Positions 24,801-36,800 of a stretch of 64,000 nt of DNA are shown in pieces. The position numbers and the translations under genes were made by a program. The notes under the pieces are model-generated. The model had not been told where the DNA came from and ran no database searches. It saw only the letters and a list, made by a program, of their open reading frames with translations. This stretch comes from Beroe forskalii. Lineage: Eukaryota > Ctenophora > Nuda > Beroida > Beroidae. The stretch's first letter is position 1. The number at the start of each line of letters is the position of its first letter. The DNA is taken from the NCBI GenBank assembly GCA_011033025.1, contig WFMF01000300.1, positions 62,001-126,000 on the forward strand. The letters run 5' to 3'.

Positions 24801-27800
24801 GTTCTGAGGGAGTGGGGTGTTATTCTGAGGGGGTGGGGTGTTATTCTGAAGGAGTGGGGTGTTATTCTGAGGGGGTGGGGCGTTATTCTGAGGGAGTTGG
24901 GTGTTAGTCTGAGGGAGTTGGGTGTTAGTCTGAGGGAGTTGAGTGTTAGTCTGAGGGAGTGGGGCGTTATTCTGAGGGAGTGGGGTGTTAGTCTGAGGGA
25001 GTGGGGTGTTAGTCTGAGGGAGTTGGGTGTTATTCTGAGGGAGTTGGGTGTTAGTCCGAGGGAGTGGGGTGTTAGTCTGAGGGAGTTGGGTGTTAGTCTG
25101 AGGGAGTTGAGTGTTAGTCTGAGGGAGTGGGGTGTTATTCTGAGGGAGTTGAGTGTTAGTCTGAGGGAGTTTGGTGTTATTCTGAGGGAGTTGGGTGTTA
25201 GTCTGAGGGAGTTGGAGTATTAGGAGCATCAAATTAGACTTATGTTGCGAGAATCGGGTTAATGATACAGGATTTTGTCGTATGCAGCGAAAAATGGGGT
25301 ATAAGGGTTACCATGCTGGCTGTGGGAATTTGCAGATATGATAAAGTAATAAGTTTCTTTGGCAATGCATATCATTCAGCTTTTCATCTGAGCTGAGTTT
25401 TTCAAAGCTAAGATCCTGTAGTACTTCAGATAACCAGTTGGGAGACAGACTTAAAAAGGAGAGATGATCGTGCAGGAAAAAGGATGCGGTATGCACCGCA
25501 ATTACAATCACTAGTTATGCTAGGATATGCATTAACTGTTACGAGGATATACGGTTATATGGCAGGAAAAATATGCCATAATTAGTGGAGATGCGGACTA
25601 ATGCTCATTTGAAATATTATTTAAAAGTGCTTTATAGATCTAAAGGAAATATATAATATAGTAACTTGTATGCATATGAAACGTATGCATATGACTTTTA
25701 GTATTTAATCATCGGTATAAATGCGGGTCGCAGGTATTTTAGAAAAAAAGGAAAAATGAAAAAATCCGTATCAGCTCATTCTATGAGTATCTTATCTTTT
25801 TATATCATCTTCGATATTGCAGGAGCTAACATAGCAGACCTGCAATTTCCACCCAGTTTATGAATGCCTGTATTATAACCTAAAAGGCTTAAGTACAACG
25901 AATTGCCCAAAATTTATATGTGATTCACGAGAAACAAACAGACTGCTTTGAGTTGATCTATTTATAAAAGTATAAACGCTTTAAGATTGCAGCAAATATA
26001 CAAGGAATTGTTACTAAACCGTGGTTTAACTACAATGTAGAGTTTAACATTGTCTGGCAGAGCCTAAATCCCCAGCTTGGAGCTGGATTAGCTTTAGTAG
26101 AAACTCATGTATGGAACGTTGCGATCATGGGAATAGTGACATGTACATGTGAGCAAAGGCAGGCATTTCCTGAGGTTATGATGAATGCAGAGACACAGCC
26201 AGACATCTGATACACAAGTACAGACAACGGACAGACAGACGAACATACGTCATAACCTGTCTGATCCAGACAGCCCTTACAGACAGATACAGATGAATTA
26301 CAGATCATTAGATATATCATGGTCGGGTTCCAAGCAAACTTATCTACCATGACCCGAGTAGATACTTATGGCATGGCAACAAAACTTTGGTCTCATTCGG
26401 CTGTGCCAACATCCACAGTCCGTAGAACAGGTCGAAAATTAGTAAAAGATGAAACTACGGGCAGAGGAACCTGGCATTCACGTTTACTGTTTCGTAACAT
26501 CATCTTCTATTGTTCTATACTTCTATATATCATCCGAAATTCGGGAAGAGAATATAGAAGGAAATGAAGTCTATAATTGGTATAGAAAAGAATGGAACAG
26601 ACTGCTACGTTGACTTTATAGCGTCCCAAGACAGAATACTTCATCACATACCTCACATACAGAACCCGAGACAGGGAACTTCATCATTTGAGTCTGTTTA
26701 GAAAGGAGGTTCTTCAGTCTTCTGTGGGCCTGGTAGTACAGTTCTAGCTCGTCCGCGGGACTCAGGTTGTCCAGATCCTGTCATGAAAGAGGCTTATTAT
26801 TAAAGGTCCTGAATCCTGGTCCTGTCATTGAAGCATTAAAGAGGTACATTAATGAAGGGTTCATGACATCATTAAAGGAGTTAAGAGGGATCCCAAATCT
26901 CCAAATGCCAAATAATATGCTACTTTGTACTACATAGATAGTGTGGAACAGCAAGGGAAATTCAACATCAAAGTACCGAGGTGGTGATGTAACTTCATGT
27001 TGACTTGATAGAATTTTAAGTTTCTTAGATCGAAAAAAACGTTTACAACAAGCCCCATCGAGGTGTGAAGGGTAACATCCCTCTTCCGTCTCACGCAACA
27101 TACGATAGCAATGGCGTAGGAGTCCAGGAGCGTCTGGAGTCTGTGCTTGAAGGTGTCTAGTCTAGCTGACGCCAGGGGCAGTCCGTGGTCTTCTCGTCCA
27201 GCCTCAAAACAAGCTGCAGCTGATATCACCTGGTGATGGGGATATTTCAGAGATATGATGAAAGAGGAATGAAAAACTTTCGTGCTTTAGAATTGTTGTG
27301 GTAGTAGTACTGCACATTTCAGAGAAAATGATGAATTTTATTGGCCTGCCAATCACTTAATTAGTAAATTAGAATAAATCATAGTACTTTAGCACATTTT
27401 GTGGAAGGTGAAACAGAAAGCAACAAAAAAGCAATAATGACATTGATTGGTTAATTTCCTGATGACTGAAATCTTAAAACGTAAAAGGAAGAGACGAAAA
27501 TCATGATATAACAGACACCTGATCATAATCTTACTAGTCAACGATAACAGCACTGTAGGTTTGATCGAGACATGATGGTATCTAGTACGTGTCAGCAGAA
27601 TTAATTACAATTTCTATCATCATCATTATTGCATAATATTTATGAATCACTGATTCACTGATTAATGTGATTGACATGAGTGACGAAACAGTAAAATGAA
27701 ACCCCTAGGTCAATGAATCGGTTCCGGGACGTTCGGTTCCTGTGGTGGGGGGACTTTTCCATTTTGTCTGGGCTATTGTTCCGCTTCCATTTTCTCATCC

Positions 27801-30800
27801 AGTACAAGCTGGCTCGCTGGGTGAGTGGTGTGAAACTGTGAGTGATAACAGTGTGAATGACACAATGGGAATTGCGATTAATTTGATTGAGAAACGAGTG
27901 ATTTGATGTGGGTTTCAAAAGTGTCAGTGCTAAATGATTAAACAGCTGAAAACTAATTGAATAATTTGGTTTTGCAGTATGGCTTGTATTGGTAATTTTA
28001 CGACCATATTCCTCATCCATTTGGTACTCAATGATGTACACATCACAACACCAAGCTACCAAGGTTCGTACGCAGTACTATAACTAACAGAGCTTACTAA
28101 TTTTAGAACTAAGTCGAATGACAACTAAGGCAACTGAGTACTAACTAAACAAACTTCAGTGATTTTCTAACTAACCCTGGCAGCAGCTAACTCCTTAGCC
28201 TCCGGTTCTTGACTAGAACCACTGCTGCTCTGCTTGTTGAACCGGGAACTGATCCTGCTCTGGGAGGACTCAGGTAACTTGTTCAACTTGTCTCTCTTCC
28301 TCCAGCCTGATGTGTAGAACTGCTCGTCCGGCGGACAGTCTTGTAACCACTGTTAAGAGGGTTGTGTAAAGTGGGGACAGTCTTGTAACCACTGTTAAGA
28401 GGGTTGTGTAAAGTGGGGACAGTCTTGTAACCACTGTTAAGAGGGTTGGGTAAAGGGGGGACAGTCTTGTAACCACTGTTAAGAGGGTTGGGTAAAGTGG
28501 GGACAGTCTTGTAACCACTGTTAAGAGGGTTGGGTAAAGGGGGGACAGTCTTGCAGCCACTGTTAAGAGGGTTGGGTAAAGGGGGGACAGTCTTGTAACC
28601 ACTGTTAAGAGGGTTGTGTAAAGGGGGGACAGTCTTGCAACCACTGTTAAGAGGGTTGAGTAAAGTGGGGAGGACAGTCTTGCACTCTTGCAACCACTGT
28701 TAAGAGGGTTGGGTAAAGGGGGGACAGTCTTTTAACCACTGAGAGATCAGTAAGGTCTTACAAGGTTTACAAGGTTTTACAAGGAATAACAACCACTGTT
28801 TAGAGAGTTTGGTAAAGGGGGACAGTCTTGCAACCACTGATATGTCAAGAGACGGAAACTCTTGTAACCACTGATAGATCAAGAGAGTTAAAAGGGGTAA
28901 AGGGGACAGTCTTGTGACCACTGAGATCAGGATGGGTTGGGTGAAGAGGTCAGCCTTGTAACTATTGAGATCGAGAAAGTTGTATAAGGTGAAATGTTAG
29001 GTCTCATTAAGGGGGCCGGGGGGGTCCGAGGTCGATTTTCGTTTTTTCATTGTTTCTAATAGAGCTGAACGCCAGCTACCAGTAGGTTTTACCCCATGAA
29101 AAAATATTGTTCCTAGCCAAAGTTATGAATTTTTCAAATCGTGAGTTCACCTGTAATTACAGTGCGCGCGCAAACTTATGACGCGATTTGCCGAAAATAA
29201 ACTTTAAAATCTATCTCCTCCTACAGTTTTTGAGGAAAACCCTTGAAACTTGGTAGTTATGTTCTAGGGCATAAAACAAAACTTTGAATGGAGCCGATTT
29301 TCGATTTAGGCCTCAGAAGTGAAAATATGGCCTCTCAAAGTTGGCTCCTGTCCCAAAAATAGTAAAAAATGACGATTTTCAAATTTCAAAAAGCCATAAT
29401 TTCACTTCTGAGGTTGGCTTAAAATACCTTGTTAACCAGAATTTCGGTTTCGGTTCGGTTAACCGGTCGTTTCCTAACCCTTACATCCAATAATGATAAT
29501 AATATTATGATGGTTTAGATAAAGCGGACAGCAGCATCAGATACCTGATAGGCGATAGCAGCCTCAATTTACTTTCATTTCACAAACGTATAGCAATTAT
29601 AATAGTCATAACAGACCTTATCGCATAATCTTCTAATAAGCAGGAGGTTAATAGTACACTTTACATGGGAGGATTGGCAGGAAGAGATGAATATGGGCTT
29701 TGTACAAATTCATTCTGTGTGGTTTAACAGAGCTTTAGCAAAAAATGAAATAAACAAAGTACAGAGCTGTATATCCCGTGGGATGATTATTCAGCACTGA
29801 AAGTAGGTGGCTTAGCGTCACAATTACCACACTTTGCCCCCTGATAATGACATCATTGCCAGTAGCCACTAATCCGAGCACGGACCGCACATAAAACCCT
29901 CTCCCAGATAGCAGCAGGGAATTACCTTAGTGGTAGAAATTATGATGCGTACTAATTATGATCATTTTCGCAAAATAATCATAATTAGTACGCATCATAA
30001 ATTCTACACATCATAATTTCTACAGATCATAATTTGTACTTTCTCAAAATTCGGCCATTATTTAGACTTTTAGAAAACATGTTGAAACAACCAGGATGAC
30101 CATGTGGCCCAAAAATTATGGTTGGCTCCAAGGCCCTTTTCACATCTTTGTAATACAACTTCAATCAGCAAATTTTCAAAATCAAAGATTGCGGTGCTAC
30201 CATATTATGGAGTTGCCATAAATTACGGAGTTTCACTAAACTTGATACCAATAATCAAATTTTCCATTTGATCCAAAATGAAAACATGGGCAACATTGGT
30301 CGAAAAACAATATGTGAATGAGCGGGCATGATATTCACATAACATTAACTTCCCAATCACCATGATGTTGAAATTTAGCACAATTATGGATGTAAATCAT
30401 GCCAAAAAGCTTAAAAGAAATGATTTTGTCAGAAATAGCCGGCATCAAGGCTTATTTTATGATTTTGATCAAATTTCGGAGGATTCTGGACAATCTTGGT
30501 TCAAAGGGCCGGGACCCGGGTAAAATGGATAAAAATAATGAAATTTCATTCCACTGGTTGTTCGCTAAAAAGGTTTGTTTTTATACCAAAATTTTTCCAT
30601 CATAATTAGTAGCGATCATAATTTCATTCGTCATAATAAGTACACATCATAATTTCTACCACTAAGGTACTAGCCAGTATAATACCTTACGATATGTTAA
30701 ACTATAGAGAGGTAAGAGGAGGTATAGGGAGGTCTGGAGTTTACACAAAAACACACGGTCACGCTCGCTGCCTGTACACTCAACACGGTGAACACTGGGG

Positions 30801-33800
30801 AGCAGATAATATGAAATCGTCAATATGCAGCTATTCAAATATTGATAAAAATAAACCTTACAATACTATCAATTATCAGAAGACACTATAGTTTGATGGA
30901 TACATGGATTCCTGTATTTTGAAAAAGCAGCCATTTTCTCATTTTGGCAATATGTGTTTATTGTTCCTGTTTTTTGAGACTGGACGAAAGACTGAAGGGC
31001 AGCTCATAGACCTGTACGTCACTCACCTTCTCCCAGTCAAGTGCCGTGTTATCTTCATCCAGAGCAGCTGGTATGGATATCCGCGTCTTGTGGAGAGCAG
31101 GTACGTGGGAAACCACCTGAGGAAGTGAGGACTGAGGAGACGATCTAGTGCTCTAGTGATTTTGAAGGAAAGACGGCCCCATATAACATTAAAAAAGCAT
31201 TCTACTCAATTTAGCGATTTTAAAATCCCATCCAGCTTAAAAGTTTCTATGGATAGCCTGAATGACTGATTGACTGGTTTGTGTTCGATTTGCTTCTTTA
31301 CTTGGTCTCTTGATACTGGACATGTGAATTTGGTTAAGATACGATCTGATATGCTTTGGAAACCCAAAATCCAAATCAATGTCATCTTATTTACTTCAAG
31401 GCAAATTAAATTAATATTTTGCATCAGTAATCCAGGCCTACTCGCTTATTTGGTAGCCCCTGTTTACATTAAAGTTTGAAATCCCCAGCCCTGTGCTCCA
31501 GTGCACGCTTATTTCGACCTTCCTCTAAAGCTCTAAGCTTACCAATATTACCCTCTCTGATCTGATGTTTGCTCTCCCTACAACTCATACGGCTATCTTT
31601 TGACGTCTTGACATATCTCTGGAGTGCAGGTAGATATGATGACGTAACCACAATCTAACTCCTTAGTACTAACCACAATATGCAGTAGCCAATATAGTTA
31701 TATTATGTACTATAATTGTACATGAGCAGAAGAAGGTTGCATAAAATAATTCGGAGTTCTAATTGTAACTCGGACAAAGAACCCCGGGAGTTGCACTTCC
31801 TTATCCCGCTGTCTGAGAGTTGTGCGCACTCTGTGCGCGTTTAGTATGCGCTGCTGCGCCATCATTTATCCTTTTAAAAGCATCATAGTGACATCACTCA
31901 CGGGTATCACGTAGATCCTTCCTGCGCAGACTTTATACCGTGCACATTGGCATAACATAATGTAACTGTCGGCACAAATTCGTGCATAGAGGTACATTTT
32001 ACATACAGACCAACAGGATACCAAGAGTATTAGGAGGTTCCTTCTTGTCCATTAATCAGCAGGACGCAAATTAATTATTTTGGGTAATTCAGAGTTTCAA
32101 GTCCACTGGATATTTGTAATTGAAGTGCAGACAAAGGAGCACTTTATTCTTCCGAGAATCTTTGAACTTTTGAAATTTGAAAGTTCAAAGTACAAAGATG
32201 TAAAGATCAGACTTGGTTTCTTAATGAGGGATTTAGGTATTGCCGTGATCACGATTCCCAAATATAAGCAAATATATCATACCAGCGCAGCTGCTGCTGA
32301 TGTACGATAATATATTTACCATGGAATCCTACGGTAAATTCCCAAAATACCTGTGTACCAACCATAGCTGCCAATTTGCCCTTCTTTCGCAGGGTGCCCT
32401 GCTTTGCCCTGCTTTTTGCCCTGCTTTGCAAACCGAGCCCTGCTTTAGCAGGGCAAATCAGTCCGAAAAGTACCTATAATTTCCTGTATCATGGGAATAA
32501 GATATTCAAATCCGTGAGTTGGAAAAATAAATACACACTTGATTATTATACCTGTAACCTGATTCAGTGATTCATCAATCATCATGGGGATTACAAGCAT
32601 CTTCATTGATGGCTTTATTGAGTTTATGCAAAGTTAAGCATTTTTTGGAACACGGAAATGCTGATGATTCTTGAAGAAGTTGGTATCGGCACTATCAGGT
32701 AGGTTCAAAAAGGTACCCATAGAGTATAGTGATATGCGCATTACTGGAGTTTCAAAAAGGTACCCATGAATGATTGGTGTAACTGGTGGTTTAGAAAGTT
32801 ACGGTCCATAATTGGTTGGTGTAACTGGTGGTTCAGAAAGGTACCCATAATTGATTAGTGTAACTGGTGGTTCAGAAAAGTACCGATAATTTGTTGGCTT
32901 AACTGGTTGTTCAAAAGGTACCCATATGTGCTTGGTATAACTGTTGGTTCCGAAAGGTACCCATAAGTGCTTGGTGTAACTGGTGGTTCAGAAAGGTACC
33001 CATAATTGGTTAGTGGAACGGTTGGTTCAGAAAGGTACCCATAATTGGTAAGTGGTTCAGAAAGGTACCCATAATTGGTTGGTGTAACTGGTGGTTCAGA
33101 AAGGTACCCATAATTGGTTAGTGTAATGGTTGGTTCAGAAAGGTATCCATAATTCAAATTGGTTGGCGTATCTGATGGTTCAGAAAAGTACCCATAATTA
33201 GTTGGCAAAACTGGTGGTCGAGAAAGGTACCCATGACAGGGTAATGTAACTGGTGGCCCAGACTCCTAAAAGGTACCCATAATAGGGTGGTGTAACTGGT
33301 AGTTCAGGAAGGTACCCATAATTTGTTGGTGTAACTGGTGGTTCAGAAAGGTACCCATAATTGGTTGGCACAACTGGTGGCGTAACTGGTGGTTCAGAAA
33401 GGTACCCATAATAGGGTGGTGTAACTGGTGGTTCAGAAAGGTACCCATAATAGGGTGGTGTAACTGGTCGTTCAGAAAGGTACCCATAATTAGTAAGTGT
33501 AAGTGTTGGTTCAGAAAGGTACCCATAATTGGTTAGTGTAACTGGTCGTTCAGAAAGGTACCCATAATAGGGTGGTGTAACTGGTGGTTCAGAAAGGTAC
33601 CCATAATAGGGTGGTGTAACTGGTGGTTCAGAAAGGTACCCATGATAGGGTGGTGTAACTGGTGGTTCAGAAAGGTACCCATAATAGGGTGGTGTAACTG
33701 ATGGTTCAGAAAGGTACCCATAATCAGGCATGGATCCAGCCCAGAATTTTTGGGGGCGTGCAAATATATAGGGGTGGCTCACTCGGGTGGTTCGGAACCT

Positions 33801-36800
33801 CGTTCATACATAGGAAGTTTTTGAATATTTGAAGGATAATTAAAGTATGTATGAGCTGGGTCTGGGGCGGCAGCCCCTAGAGGCCAGAGGTCTACAGTAT
33901 AACGAAATGGCAACTCTTTAGTGTTTGGGCATTGTTTTCAACTTAACAGCGCTGTTGTTGCTGTTGTGCGAAACTCAAATGAATATTACATTTAGAATCA
34001 AAAAAACTTCAGCAAAGGTCTGGGGCGGCAGCCCCAGAAGCAAGGTCTGGAGTATAAAGAATTAGCAACTAAATAGCGTTTGAGCATTGTTGTCAACTTA
34101 ACGACGCTCTTGTTGCTGTTGTATGAAATCTCAATAAATATAAAATCAAAAGAGCAGCAGGGGTCTGGGGGCGGCAGCCCCATAAATAGTAAAGGTCTGA
34201 AGTTTAGAGAAATGGTAAGTCAATAGTGTTTGGGCATTATTTTCAACTTAATAACAGTGCTGTTGTTTCTGTCATAAAATTCCAATAAATGTTATACTAA
34301 GTGGTGTAACTGGTGAGGTCAGAAAGGCAGCCCCATAAGAGGGTCTAGAGTATAAAGAATTAGCAACTAAATAGTGTTTGGGCATTGTTGTCAACTTAAC
34401 GACGCTCTTGTTGCTGTTGTACGAAATCTCAATAAATACAAAATCAAAAGAGCAGCCAGGGGTCGGGGGGCGGCTGGTAAACCAGAAAGGTCTGAAGTAT
34501 AGAGAAATGGTAAGTCAATAGTGTTTGGGCATTATTTTCAACTAAATAACAGTGCTGTTGTTTCTGTCATAAAAATTCCAATAAATGTTATACTAAGAAT
34601 CAAACGAGCAGCAGGGGTCTGGGGGCGGCAGCCCCCAGAAGCCAGAGGTCTGCAGTATAAAGAATTAGCAACTCATTAGTGTTTGGGCATTGTTTTCAAC
34701 TTAACAGCGCTGTTAATGCTGTCGTACAAAATCTCATTGATATAATATGAAATCGTGCAGAAGGGTTCTGGGGCAGCAGGTGGAAGTTAGAGGTCTGAAG
34801 AAATTGGAAATCAATTGCATTGTGCCTGTTATTTGCGACTTTTATTTTCGTTTTTGTAATACTGCAAAGGCAGTAGAGTTTTTGAATCAATAGGATTCCA
34901 AAACTCTAAATCCTGTTTTTGTCTCAAGCCTTCAAGGCTATTGGTATGAATATTATTTTTTGGATGGAGCCTGGAGGCCGAAAAATCGTGTGTAGTACAC
35001 CTTGTACTACACAATCACCATTGCAAAACTAAATGACCCGTTTTTGCCCGTGAGCAATTTTTTCACTTTTCAAGCCTTATTACTTTACTATTGAAAAATT
35101 ACTTTTAGTTCATGTAAACCTTTTGTTATGGTTCTGAAGGTGTGCTTTTTGTTAATGCGCCCATAATTGGTGGTAACTGTTTTGTTTCTTTTCCCCTTTG
35201 CTAACTATAGAAATATGATTGATCATAGTAAAGCTACTCTGTACTGTTTTATGTAGATAAAAATATCATTACCAGAGGTATTCAAATTTAGAATATGCTT
35301 CTAGAAGTAACGAATGAATGAAAGTTTTGCACTAAGTTTATATTTGGCATCTTGAATTAAATCACAAGCATCAAATTTTCAAAAATTGCACGCCCCCATG
35401 CACGCCCCCAAATTTCTGATGGGGGCGTGCGCATGCCCCCGCACGCCCCCGGTGGATCCATGCCTGCCCATAATAGGGTGGTCTAACTTGTCGTTCAGAA
35501 AGGTACCCATAATTGGTAAGTGTAAGTGTTGGTTCAGAAAGGTACCCATAATTGGTTAGTGTAACTGGTCGTTCAGAAAGGTACCCATAATTGGTAAGTG
35601 GTTCAGAGAGGTACCCATAATTGGTTGGTGTAACTGGTGGTTCAGAAAAGTACCCATAATTAGTTGGCAAAACTGGTGGTCGAGAAAGGTACCCATGACA
35701 GGGTAATGTAACTGGTGGCCCAGACTCCTAAAAGGTACCCATAATAGGGTGGTGTAACTGGTAGTTCAGGAAGGTACCCATAATTTGTTGGTGTAACTGG
35801 TGGTTCAGAAAGGTACCCATAATTGGTTGGCGCAACTGGTGGCGTAACTGGTGGTTCAGAAAGGTACCCATAATAGGGTGGTGTAACTGGTGGTTCAGAA
35901 AGGTACCCATAATAGGGTGGTGTAACTGGTCGTTCAGAAAGGTACCCATAATTGGTAAGTGTAAGTGTTGGTTCAGAAAGGTACCCATAATTGGTTAGTG
36001 TAACTGGTCGTTCAGAAAGGTACCCATAATAGGGTGGTGTAACTGGTGGTTCAGAAAGGTACCCATAATAGGGTGGTGTAACTGGTGGTTCAGAAAGGTA
36101 CCCATGATAGGGTGGTGTAACTTGTCGTTCAGAAAGGTACCCATATTTGGTAAGTGTAAGTGTTGGTTCAGAAAGGTACCCATAATTGGTTAGTGTAACT
36201 GGTCGTTCAGAAAAGTACCCATAATAGGGTGGTGTAACTGGTGGTTCAGAAAGGTACCCATAATAGGGTGGTGTAACTGATGGTTCAGAAAGGTACCCAT
36301 AATAGGGTGGTCTAACTTCCTAACTTGTCGTTCAGAAAGGTACCCATAATTGGTAAGTGTAAGTGTTGGTTCAGAAAGGTACCCATAATTGGTTAGTGTA
36401 ACTGGTCGTTCAGAAAGGTACCCATAATTGGTAAGTGGTTCAGAGAGGTACCCATAATTGGTTGGTGTAACTGGTGGTTCAGAAAGGTACCCATAATTGG
36501 TTAGTGTAATGGTTGGTTCAGAAAGGTATCCATGATTCAAATTGGTTGGCGTATCTGATGGTTCAGAAAAGTACACATAATTAGTTGGCAAAACTGGTGG
36601 TCGAGAAAGGTACCCATGACAGGGTAATGTAACTGTTGGCCGAGACTCCTAAAAGGTACCCATAATAGGGTGGTGTAACTGGTCGTTTAGAAAGGTACCC
36701 ATAATAGGGTGGTGTAACTGGTCGTTCAGAAAGGTACCCATATTAGGGTGGTGTAACTGGTGGTTCAGAAAGGTACCCATGATTGGTAAGTGTAAGTGTT

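Noticed and set aside
24720..25223. 167-codon plus-strand frame with REL/REW repeats
   Set aside because: It is the antisense shadow of the 21-bp acceptor minisatellite and the real minus-strand exon.
28270..28693. Minus-strand repetitive frames (SPLYPTLLTVV, NPLNSGYKTVP)
   Set aside because: These are off-frame readings of the 42-bp intronic array; the true exon frame has TAA in every unit.
31469..31651. Possible extra exon of the large minus-strand gene
   Set aside because: Splice signals are fair, but either phase introduces a stop or breaks the next junction; joining 38585 directly to 31116 keeps phase.
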